This document shows positions 1 through 4,327 of a DNA stretch of 5,846 bases, piece by piece (the first letter of the stretch is position 1; each line of letters begins with the position of its first letter). A program made the position numbers and the translations under genes. The notes beneath the pieces were generated by a model, which saw only the letters and a list, made by a program, of their open reading frames with translations, searched no databases and had not been told where the DNA came from. The DNA lies in NCBI GenBank assembly GCA_902782985.1, contig CACZPC010000194.1:1-5846 (forward strand), read 5' to 3'. Source of the stretch: Oscillospiraceae bacterium. Lineage in GTDB: Bacteria > Bacillota > Clostridia > Saccharofermentanales > Saccharofermentanaceae.

Positions 1-396
1 GAACCCGCAGAAGGCGCAGATACGGATGCCATCTGGGAGACGATCATAACAAGAGCATCTGACAGCGATTTCATACTCTATCAGCTTCTGTCACAGGCAA
101 GCTTCAGGACCAATGATAATCTGGCATTTATAGTATTTGCCGATTCTGACGCGGCCATGATCGACTCCATCAAGAAGGAGCCTAAGTTCAAGAGGATCTC
201 TTCCGATATCAGGAAGGCGATCCCCGGCATCGAGAAGGTATTCTTAAGCACCGAAAGGCAGTACCGTAATGCAATAAGGAGCGTTACGGCCGCAGAAGCC
301 CCCGAGGACGCCCCTGCCATGAGCAAGGCTGAGGACTTCATAAGCAGGAGCTCACAGGCGGGCATCAATACCGAAATACATTTTGGTGACGACTGA
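1..396 (+). CDS. dnaX: DNA polymerase III subunit gamma/tau, C-terminal end (partial)
   Basis: The reading frame is open from base 1 to the TGA at 394-396, giving the last 131 residues of a larger protein whose start lies left of the window. DnaX is the clamp-loader ATPase subunit of the replicative polymerase. The ATPase part is not visible. What is seen is a tail with a Trp-containing helical start (IWETII), an alternating hydrophobic stretch (LAFIVFADSD), an Ala/Pro-rich linker and an acidic end (HFGDD), which fits the variable C-terminal region of tau. The main support is order: dnaX-ybaB-recR is a very conserved bacterial cluster and the next two genes are clearly ybaB and recR. Without that context the tail alone would not be diagnostic. 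The TGA sits in the first copy of a tandem ACTGATATA repeat. Confidence 0.85.
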   Translation, partial: EPAEGADTDAIWETIITRASDSDFILYQLLSQASFRTNDNLAFIVFADSDAAMIDSIKKEPKFKRISSDIRKAIPGIEKVFLSTERQYRNAIRSVTAAEAPEDAPAMSKAEDFISRSSQAGINTEIHFGDD

Positions 397-411
397 TATA
401 ACTGATATAAT
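383..411 (+). promoter_or_regulatory. Possible secondary promoter before ybaB
   Basis: A perfect TATAAT lies at 406-411, 17 bases after TTGGTG at 383-388, which matches only the TTG of the consensus -35. It sits in the 56-base gap between dnaX and ybaB. It could give ybaB-recR-S4 extra transcription independent of dnaX. The A+T-rich tandem repeat here (392-409) could produce such a -10 by chance, so support is weak. Confidence 0.3.
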
Positions 412-452
412 AAGGACGCTTAAATAACAAATAATTATCGGAGGAAGATAAA

Positions 453-797
453 ATGGCAAAAGGATTCAGAGGAATGCCCGGTATGGGAATGGGCGGCAAT
501 GTAGGCAACCTCATGGCTCAGGCACAGAAGATGCAAAGAGAGATCGAGGCTGCTCAGGCTGAGCTCAAGCTTCTTAAGATCGACGGTACTGCAGGCGGCG
601 GACAGGTAAAGCTCACACTCGGCGGCGACCACCTTATCTACGGACTTGAGATCTCCAAGGATGTTATCGATCCCGAGGATCCCGAGATGCTCTCAGACCT
701 TATCATCGCAGCATATAATTCTGCCAGCGAGGAGCTCGAGAAGGTATCTGCCGAAAAGCTCGACAAGATCACAGGCGGAGTAAAGCTTCCTTTCTGA
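453..797 (+). CDS. ybaB: YbaB/EbfC family nucleoid-associated protein
   Basis: This 114-aa protein belongs to the YbaB/EbfC family (YaaK in Bacillus), small dimeric DNA-binding proteins encoded between dnaX and recR. The sequence shows the usual Gly/Met-rich N-terminus (GFRGMPGMGMGG, residues 4-15), a first helix of the NLMAQAQKMQREIEAAQAEL type, a central sheet with the family GxGxVKLTL-like strand (here GGGQVKLTLGGD), the DPEDPEMLSDLIIAA segment and a last helix ending in GGVKLPF. Length is close to the usual 100-110. The start is fixed by GGAGGAAG at 440-447, a good Shine-Dalgarno 5 to 8 bases before ATG. Only one base separates its TGA from the recR ATG. The precise role is not settled in the literature; nucleoid binding and a link to RecR-dependent repair are the common views. 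Confidence 0.95.
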   Translation: MAKGFRGMPGMGMGGNVGNLMAQAQKMQREIEAAQAELKLLKIDGTAGGGQVKLTLGGDHLIYGLEISKDVIDPEDPEMLSDLIIAAYNSASEELEKVSAEKLDKITGGVKLPF

Positions 798-798
798 T

Positions 799-1407
799 AT
801 GGCTCGTTACTCCCCTTCGGTCCAGAACCTGATATCAAAGCTCGGATCTCTTCCGGGCATAGGCGGAAAGTCAGCCCAGAGGCTGGCTTTTCATATCTTG
901 TCCATGCCTGCAAATGAGGCAAATGAGCTTGCGGATGCCATCAAGGAGGCACACCGCCTCACGGTAAGATGCTCCGTCTGCCAGAATTTCACGGACAGCG
1001 ACCCCTGCCCTATCTGCTCCGATCCCAAGCGTGACAGATCCACGGTATGCGTCGTCGAGTCACCCCGCGATGTCTCGACCTTCGAGAGGATGCATGGATA
1101 TAAGGGACTTTATCACGTGCTCCACGGCGTATTCGATCCGGTATCAGGCAAGAATATGAATGATATCACGCTGTCCCAGCTTTTCGACAGGCTCACTAAA
1201 TCGCCCGATATCAAGGAGATCATCATGGCGACCAATCAGACTGCCGAGGGAAATGCCACGGCACTATACGTATCAAGGCTCCTGTCGGCTTCCGGGATCA
1301 AGGTCACGCGTCTTGCATCCGGCCTGCCAATGGGATCTGACATCGAATTTACCGATGATCTTACGCTAGCCAGCGCACTGAAAGGAAGAGTAGATATCAG
1401 TTCATGA
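799..1407 (+). CDS. recR: Recombination mediator RecR
   Basis: RecR, 202 aa, acts with RecO (and RecF) to load RecA on gapped single-stranded DNA. All family blocks are present in order: a helix-hairpin-helix with LPGIGGKSAQRLAFHIL (residues 18-34), a four-cysteine zinc site C58-x2-C61-x8-C70-x2-C73, a Toprim domain starting VCVVESPRDV with acidic E87 and D91, the YHVLHGVFDPVSG block, the ATNQTAEGNATALYVSRLL block, and the conserved end VTRLASGLPMGSDIEF..DDLTLASAL.GR. Length is standard (about 200). It has no Shine-Dalgarno at normal distance, and its ATG lies one base after the ybaB stop, so translation is probably coupled to ybaB. Its own stop overlaps the next start as ATGA. Nothing is missing; it should be active. 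Confidence 0.98.
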   Translation: MARYSPSVQNLISKLGSLPGIGGKSAQRLAFHILSMPANEANELADAIKEAHRLTVRCSVCQNFTDSDPCPICSDPKRDRSTVCVVESPRDVSTFERMHGYKGLYHVLHGVFDPVSGKNMNDITLSQLFDRLTKSPDIKEIIMATNQTAEGNATALYVSRLLSASGIKVTRLASGLPMGSDIEFTDDLTLASALKGRVDISS

Positions 1408-1652
1408 GATTAGATAAATTTCTTAAAGTATCAAGGATAATAAAACGCCGCACGGTCGCCAATGACGTCTGTTCCCTCGGACGTGTTACCGTCAACGGGC
1501 GCGAGGCCAAGCCCTCCGTAAGGCTCAAGGTCGATGACGTCGTCACCATTCAATTCGGTAACGGAAACGTGAGTTTCAGGGTGTTAAAGCTCTCGGATAC
1601 CGTGCGAAAGGATGACGCGCAGACTATGTACGAGATACTCGAGGATGACTGA
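1404..1652 (+). CDS. rqcP: S4-domain RNA-binding protein, RqcP/YabO type
   Basis: An 82-aa protein that is essentially one S4 RNA-binding domain: MRLDKFLKVSRIIKRRTVAN at the start, then GRVTVNGREAKPS, a V..DDVVTIQFG strand and a short tail ending in EDD. The N-terminus and length match Bacillus YabO, renamed RqcP. RqcP helps RqcH add alanine tails to nascent chains on obstructed 50S subunits in ribosome quality control. Related S4 proteins of the HslR type are similar, but MRLDKFLKVSRxIKRRT favours RqcP. The ATG overlaps the recR stop (ATGA), and the nearest purine-rich stretch (AAAGGAAGAG, 1381-1390) is too far upstream for a normal Shine-Dalgarno, so coupling to recR is likely. In Bacillus this gene precedes yabP-yabQ-divIC; here it is cotranscribed with recR and a divIC-like gene follows directly. 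Confidence 0.9.
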   Translation: MRLDKFLKVSRIIKRRTVANDVCSLGRVTVNGREAKPSVRLKVDDVVTIQFGNGNVSFRVLKLSDTVRKDDAQTMYEILEDD

Positions 1653-1672
1653 TAAGGTCATCCTTTTTATTT
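1642..1672 (+). terminator. Intrinsic terminator overlapping the rqcP stop codon
   Basis: An 8-bp perfect stem pairs AGGATGAC (1642-1649) with GTCATCCT (1657-1664) around a 7-base loop, followed by TTTTTATTT. The rqcP stop TGA (1650-1652) lies in the loop, so the last three sense codons (Glu-Asp-Asp) form the left arm. It would end the dnaX-ybaB-recR-rqcP transcript. Confidence 0.75.
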
Positions 1673-1704
1673 GTTACAGTATGATTAAATAAGTCCCGAT
1701 ATGA

Positions 1705-1734
1705 TTGCTTACGCCAAGAGATAAAAGGTAAAAT
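1705..1734 (+). promoter_or_regulatory. Candidate sigma-A promoter for the divIC-like gene
   Basis: TTGCTT (1705-1710), an 18-base spacer and TAAAAT (1729-1734) lie after the rqcP terminator and before the next gene. The -10 is 5 of 6 and the -35 only 3 of 6. Transcription would begin near 1741, leaving a leader of about 25 bases. A promoter is needed here because of the preceding terminator, which raises plausibility. Confidence 0.45.
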
Positions 1735-1765
1735 ATACCTAAGACATGATGGAAGGAGAGCACCC

Positions 1766-2068
1766 GTGAAGAAGAAAAAGCACACAGACGGTCCCGGTTC
1801 GCTTATTATGACTGTGATCTTCATAGCTTTTATCGTTGTAGGTGTGCTCTGCTACACGCGATGGGTCGACATCAGTGAGCGAAAGGCCCGCCTGGTGGAA
1901 GAGAACCGTCAGCTTATAGCTCAGAGGGATGCCCTTACGGAGAAGAATGAGGCTCTCCTGGCACAAGGTGCCAGAGGCAATGACGACGCTTATGTAGAGA
2001 AGGTCGCCAGAGAGCAGCTCGACATGGTCTATCCCGGAGAGATCGTATTCAGAGTAACAGGTCAGTGA
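1766..2068 (+). CDS. DivIC/FtsB-type septum formation initiator
   Basis: A 100-aa bitopic membrane protein of the FtsB/DivIC family, part of the FtsL-DivIC-DivIB (FtsQLB) subcomplex that controls septal cell-wall synthesis. It has a Lys-rich cytoplasmic N-terminus (KKKK, residues 2-5), one membrane segment (about 12-31), an external coiled coil rich in Glu/Arg/Gln (about 35-68) and the family C-terminal motif AYVEKVAREQLDMVYPGEIVF (75-95), which in homologues has the form Y.E..AR..L.M..PGE.... The start is GTG at 1766, chosen because AAGGAG (1753-1758) stands 7 bases upstream; no better start precedes it. Location next to an RqcP/YabO gene matches the Bacillus order and favours DivIC over other FtsB-like proteins. 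The TGA directly abuts the stop codon of the opposite-strand gene. Confidence 0.9.
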   Translation: MKKKKHTDGPGSLIMTVIFIAFIVVGVLCYTRWVDISERKARLVEENRQLIAQRDALTEKNEALLAQGARGNDDAYVEKVAREQLDMVYPGEIVFRVTGQ

Positions 2069-2329
2069 TCACTTGGTCCACTTGATCTGAAATCTGTCGA
2101 ATTTCACTTTTTCATTAAACTGATCTGCGAAGAAGAGCGTCTGATGGAACGCCGCGAATTCATGCGTATTCTTCTTGAGCCACAAAGGGATCGGAATATC
2201 CAGCTCCTTGCAAAGAAGTACAAGGGCATTTTCAAGCTGCATGGAAAAGGCCAGATCATCATTGGTATATTCCACCTCCTTAAGTTCGGTAAGGCGGTTA
2301 GCCACAAATAATCGTCCTTCAAGAATCAT
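2069..2329 (-). CDS. Conserved-looking 86-aa protein of unknown function
   Basis: This 86-aa minus-strand protein begins MILEGRLFVANRLTELKEVEY. From memory it resembles small uncharacterised proteins of Lachnospiraceae and other Clostridia that start MILEGR and contain a PxWLxKN motif; here this is IPLWLKKNTHEF (about residues 47-58), followed by QTLFFADQFNEKVKFDRFQI. No signal peptide, membrane segment or known catalytic motif is visible; it is probably cytoplasmic, with a helical N-terminal half and a strand at the end. The gene is supported by a clear minus-strand Shine-Dalgarno, GGGAGG (plus-strand 2339-2344), 9 bases before ATG. Its TGA is immediately adjacent to the convergent divIC-like stop. 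Its start overlaps by 11 bases the end of a possible tiny upstream gene. Function is unknown. Confidence 0.75.
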   Translation of the reverse strand: MILEGRLFVANRLTELKEVEYTNDDLAFSMQLENALVLLCKELDIPIPLWLKKNTHEFAAFHQTLFFADQFNEKVKFDRFQIKWTK

Positions 2330-2437
2330 GCCTCAATTCCTCCCATTCTTTGCCTATATTTTGCCCTTTTTGAGCCGCTGTGTAAACAGTCCGGGTGGTA
2401 ACATATAGTTGTTCCAAGTAATTGTTCCTTACTTCAT
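2319..2437 (-). pseudogene. Possible tiny gene with a 1-nt frameshift, upstream of the 86-aa gene
   Basis: On the minus strand a strong Shine-Dalgarno (AAAGGAGGG, plus 2442-2450) precedes an ATG at 2437-2435 by about 5 bases, but the frame reads only Met-Lys-stop. Shifted by one base, the frame is open from there to a TGA at 2321-2319 and gives RNNYLEQLYVTTRTVY, then AAQKGQNIGKEWEELRHDS, a plausible amphipathic helical protein of about 39 residues. The end overlaps the next gene by 11 bases, as in an operon. Explanations are a real frameshift mutation, a sequencing error, a -1 programmed shift at AAG-TAA, or a separate start at TTG 2417-2415 (AAGGA is 8 bases upstream), giving 32 aa. Against coding: it uses several codons (CTA, CGG, ATA, CAA) that are not typical of the neighbours. 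I do not recognise a family. Confidence 0.4.
2358..2386 (-). promoter_or_regulatory. Candidate minus-strand promoter for the 86-aa gene
   Basis: Read on the minus strand, TTTACA (plus 2386-2381), 17 bases, then CAAAAT (2363-2358). The -35 is 5 of 6 and the -10 is 4 of 6. Transcription would start near 2351, just ahead of the Shine-Dalgarno. It lies within the possible tiny upstream frame, so it would be an internal promoter if that frame is real. Confidence 0.3.
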
Positions 2438-2451
2438 AACACCCTCCTTTC

Positions 2452-2481
2452 AGACACTGACACCCCTCGTCAGTGTCTTTT
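2452..2481 (+). terminator. Terminator-like hairpin between divergent genes
   Basis: A perfect 10-bp stem pairs AGACACTGAC (2452-2461) with GTCAGTGTCT (2469-2478) around a 7-base loop; the right arm continues into TTT and then AAATT. On the plus strand it is a good intrinsic terminator. No plus-strand gene ends nearby: the closest is the divIC-like gene, 384 bases upstream across the minus-strand gene. It ends about 31 bases before the metzincin start. On the minus strand there is no T-run, and the hairpin stands one base before the AAAGGAGGG ribosome site, where it could affect translation. Confidence 0.6.
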
Positions 2482-2512
2482 AAATTGTCCGCTCGAAGAT
2501 ATCACTTCAAAT

Positions 2513-3310
2513 ATGTATAATGAGCTTATGTTCTATAAGCATAAGCCGTTTGTCGGTTCAAGATTCGATATAAGATACAAGAAGCCGCTGTCCGTGCCTG
2601 TCCGGATAGATATCGACGAAGATATCATCAGGATCACGGGATACGTGGAGTTCGACCCTGCCCTCCTGGTCCCCTTTAAGCGCGATCCGGATCAGAGGGA
2701 TACGCTCCTCTCTGCCCTGCCGGAAAGCTATACCTACGCCGACGCGGTAGTCGACGGAATAACGGAATACTGGGGCGGCTCATATCTTTTCGAAGGGGCG
2801 AAGATGCCGGTCAACGTCCTGGTGGATCTTATACGAAAGGATGATCCCCACGCCGTGATCCCCGAGGGACAGAGATCCTTCAGAGTACGCCATACGAATC
2901 TGTCGGCGACATCCTTTGTCACGAGCCCTGTATGGCGCATGGGATGGGGCGTTTTTACGACCGGTTGCCCGGAGGCTGCAATGCTCAACTGGTCGCCGAA
3001 ATATCCCGGTACGATCAACCTTAATGACTATTCACGCCTGTCCTGGTTCAAGAGAGTCGCGGCGCACGAATTCGGGCATATCCTCGGCCTCGGCGATGCA
3101 TATGGAGCTCACTACAGATTTTTCTACGAGTATCCGGGGACGGACAGCTACATGATGAATGCAAACAGGCAGGTACAGCCCCGAGAGATCGAAATGGCAC
3201 TGCGTGCACATGAGACGGGAAAGATGCAGTATTTCCCTTATAAATTCTCTTTCAAAAGGTATTTCGGTTTCCTTCATACCATCGTCGATATCTTCAGGAA
3301 ACAGCAATAA
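2513..3310 (+). CDS. Putative metzincin-like zinc metalloprotease, no export signal
   Basis: A 265-aa protein with a metzincin active site: AAHEFGHILGLGDAY has zinc ligands H185 and H189, catalytic E186, and D195 in the place where most metzincins have a third His (HExxHxxGxxD, as in snapalysin-type enzymes). A likely Met-turn follows at M214-M215 (SYMMN). Upstream, ITEYWGGSYLF (83-93) and VNVLVDLI fit the first helix and strand of matrixin-like folds. There is no signal peptide, propeptide cysteine switch or membrane segment, so it seems cytoplasmic, unlike most relatives. The first ATG (2513) has no Shine-Dalgarno; the second in-frame ATG (2528) also lacks one. No other start occurs before the upstream in-frame stop (2399-2401). 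Substrate and family name are unknown. The zinc-site call is strong; protease activity is inferred. Confidence 0.8.
   Translation: MYNELMFYKHKPFVGSRFDIRYKKPLSVPVRIDIDEDIIRITGYVEFDPALLVPFKRDPDQRDTLLSALPESYTYADAVVDGITEYWGGSYLFEGAKMPVNVLVDLIRKDDPHAVIPEGQRSFRVRHTNLSATSFVTSPVWRMGWGVFTTGCPEAAMLNWSPKYPGTINLNDYSRLSWFKRVAAHEFGHILGLGDAYGAHYRFFYEYPGTDSYMMNANRQVQPREIEMALRAHETGKMQYFPYKFSFKRYFGFLHTIVDIFRKQQ
2516..2521 (+). promoter_or_regulatory. Possible -10 element at the metzincin start (leaderless?)
   Basis: A perfect TATAAT overlaps codons 2-3 of the longest metzincin frame. Seven bases after it is the second in-frame ATG (2528), exactly where transcription would start, which would give a leaderless mRNA encoding 260 aa. 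The matching -35 position (TCGAAG, 2493-2498, 17-base spacer) is poor. Confidence 0.25.
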
Positions 3311-3352
3311 TTAATTAATTGTAAACTGTTGTCAATGTGCACTATTGCTGTT
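3300..3352. repeat. 10-bp inverted repeat flanking the metzincin/HD-gene gap
   Basis: AACAGCAATA (3300-3309) and TATTGCTGTT (3343-3352) are perfect inverted copies separated by 33 A+T-rich bases. The left arm covers the metzincin stop codon; the right arm reaches into the -35 of the next promoter. No T-run follows on either strand, so it is not an ordinary terminator. The arms are 43 bp apart centre to centre, about four helical turns, which would suit a protein-binding operator. This role is only inferred. Confidence 0.35.
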
Positions 3353-3379
3353 GAAAATCGCTCTTTGAAATTGTAAAAT
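3351..3379 (+). promoter_or_regulatory. Sigma-A promoter of the zinc-ribbon/HD gene
   Basis: TTGAAA (3351-3356), a 17-base spacer and TAAAAT (3374-3379): both hexamers match 5 of 6 and spacing is ideal. The expected start is near 3386, giving a leader of about 38 bases that contains the perfect Shine-Dalgarno AGGAGGT (3410-3416). It probably drives a single-gene transcript ending at 4315. Confidence 0.7.
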
Positions 3380-3423
3380 ATCTCTATCAAAAACAAATTA
3401 GGAATGACCAGGAGGTCTTTTTT

Positions 3424-4254
3424 ATGAAGAAATGCCCCGATTGCGGAATGACGATTGCCAACCAGGCTATCAGATGTCCCAAGTGTAAGTTTAATTTTGC
3501 AGAAAGTTCAGATGCCGGTTCCGCGGCAGTTCCCGCAGAGGCAGCTGCAGTTTCCGCAGCAGCAACAGGTACGTCTACAGCCAGTGCAGGCATCATGCCT
3601 ATGGTTGATGTTAATAAGGATAATGTAGAAGAGCTTTACGGCCAGCTCAAGGCAGCAGTTGTTAAGAGAAAGACAGAGTTCGATCACTTTATCGACTTCC
3701 TTGAGAACAGAACAGCTTGGCTTACAGCTCCTGCAGATACAGAAGGTGCTCTCGCATGTGAAAAGGGTCTACTCATCAGAAGCGTTGCAGTAACTAAGCA
3801 GCTCTTAAGGATCAAGGATACGCTTATGCCTCAGCTCGACGAGGAGTCCGCTATCATCATCGGTCTCTTCCACGACGTAGGTAAGGTCGGAGTTGAGGGT
3901 AAGCCTTACTTCCTTGTTGAGGAGCGCCTGTCTTCCACATCTTCCTCTGCTCTCGGTCTTTCCTTCAGCAGCAGGATCACTGCTCCCGGTTCGAGTACAT
4001 CCGGTTCCTATTCCGTTAATCCCAAGCTCGTAGGCATGGATATCGGAGTAAGAAGCCTTTACCTCGTATCACAGTACATGCTCGTATCCGAGGATGAAGC
4101 TCAGGCTATCAGCTATGCTGACAACAGAAGCGGCATCAAGGGTACTGTAAGTCCTTACACGATCGTTCTCGGAACGGCTATCGACCTTCAGAAGAGCATC
4201 TATGAAGTAAAGGATACCGTAGACAGCTACAGCTTCACGGTCATCAAAGCGTAA
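3424..4254 (+). CDS. Zinc-ribbon protein with degenerate HD-hydrolase-like domain
   Basis: This 276-aa protein begins with a zinc ribbon (C4-x2-C7, C18-x2-C21), then an Ala/Ser/Thr-rich linker (about 29-57), then an HD-like domain. FLENRTAWLTAPADTEG (92-108), LLIRSVAVTKQLL, EESAIIIGLFHDVGKVG (H150-D151), KPYF, VRSLYLVSQYM and EDEAQAISYADN follow the order of HD hydrolases common in Clostridia and phages. In my memory of that family these blocks carry RFH, LLEHS and YHDG; here they read EGA, LLIRS and YADN. Only two His remain in the whole protein (88, 150). D254 may be the final Asp. A Ser-rich insert occupies about 170-198. Hydrolase activity is therefore doubtful; a binding or regulatory role is possible. 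Start: AGGAGGT lies 7 bases before ATG. Narrow codon choice (AAG, CTC/CTT, AGA) and strong signals suggest high expression. Confidence 0.8.
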   Translation: MKKCPDCGMTIANQAIRCPKCKFNFAESSDAGSAAVPAEAAAVSAAATGTSTASAGIMPMVDVNKDNVEELYGQLKAAVVKRKTEFDHFIDFLENRTAWLTAPADTEGALACEKGLLIRSVAVTKQLLRIKDTLMPQLDEESAIIIGLFHDVGKVGVEGKPYFLVEERLSSTSSSALGLSFSSRITAPGSSTSGSYSVNPKLVGMDIGVRSLYLVSQYMLVSEDEAQAISYADNRSGIKGTVSPYTIVLGTAIDLQKSIYEVKDTVDSYSFTVIKA

Positions 4255-4283
4255 TTTATCTATCTTTATACTCCATTTCTTTT

Positions 4284-4315
4284 CCCCGCTCCTGTCCTAG
4301 GGGCGGGGTTTCTTT
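4284..4315 (+). terminator. Strong intrinsic terminator after the HD gene
   Basis: CCCCGCTCC (4284-4292) pairs with GGGGCGGGG (4300-4308), 9 pairs with one G-T, around a 7-base loop, followed by TTTCTTT. It ends 29-60 bases after the HD-gene stop and only 12 bases before the decarboxylase ATG, so it could also work as an attenuator for that gene. Confidence 0.85.
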
Positions 4316-4327
4316 ATCAACACGAAT

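Noticed and set aside
81..368. Minus-strand open frame of 95 codons opposite dnaX
   Set aside because: It lies wholly antisense to the dnaX tail, has no recognisable motif, and its Ser/Ala/Leu-rich composition is typical of antisense frames.
1958..1974. 7-bp hairpin CTGGCAC/GTGCCAG in the divIC-like gene
   Set aside because: It encodes part of the coiled coil and has no T-run on either strand, so it does not look like the terminator of the convergent gene.
200..2630. Many GATATC sites across the window
   Set aside because: They come from frequent Asp-Ile codon pairs (GAT ATC) and not from a spaced repeat or array.
2916..3155. Second plus-strand frame inside the metzincin
   Set aside because: It overlaps the zinc motif in another frame; the Arg/Ser-rich product looks like an out-of-frame shadow.
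3307..3335. Minus-strand TTGACA (3335-3330) with an A+T-rich -10 area
   Set aside because: The -10 options are poor, and no minus-strand gene follows; the reading would only be antisense to the metzincin.
3365..3370. Second TTGAAA before the HD gene
   Set aside because: No -10-like hexamer occurs at a usable distance, while the copy at 3351 pairs well with TAAAAT.
3424..4254. HD gene as a sign of prophage
   Set aside because: Similar HD proteins occur in phages, but no integrase, structural or lysis gene, or attachment repeat is visible nearby, and the codon use looks like that of a well-expressed host gene.
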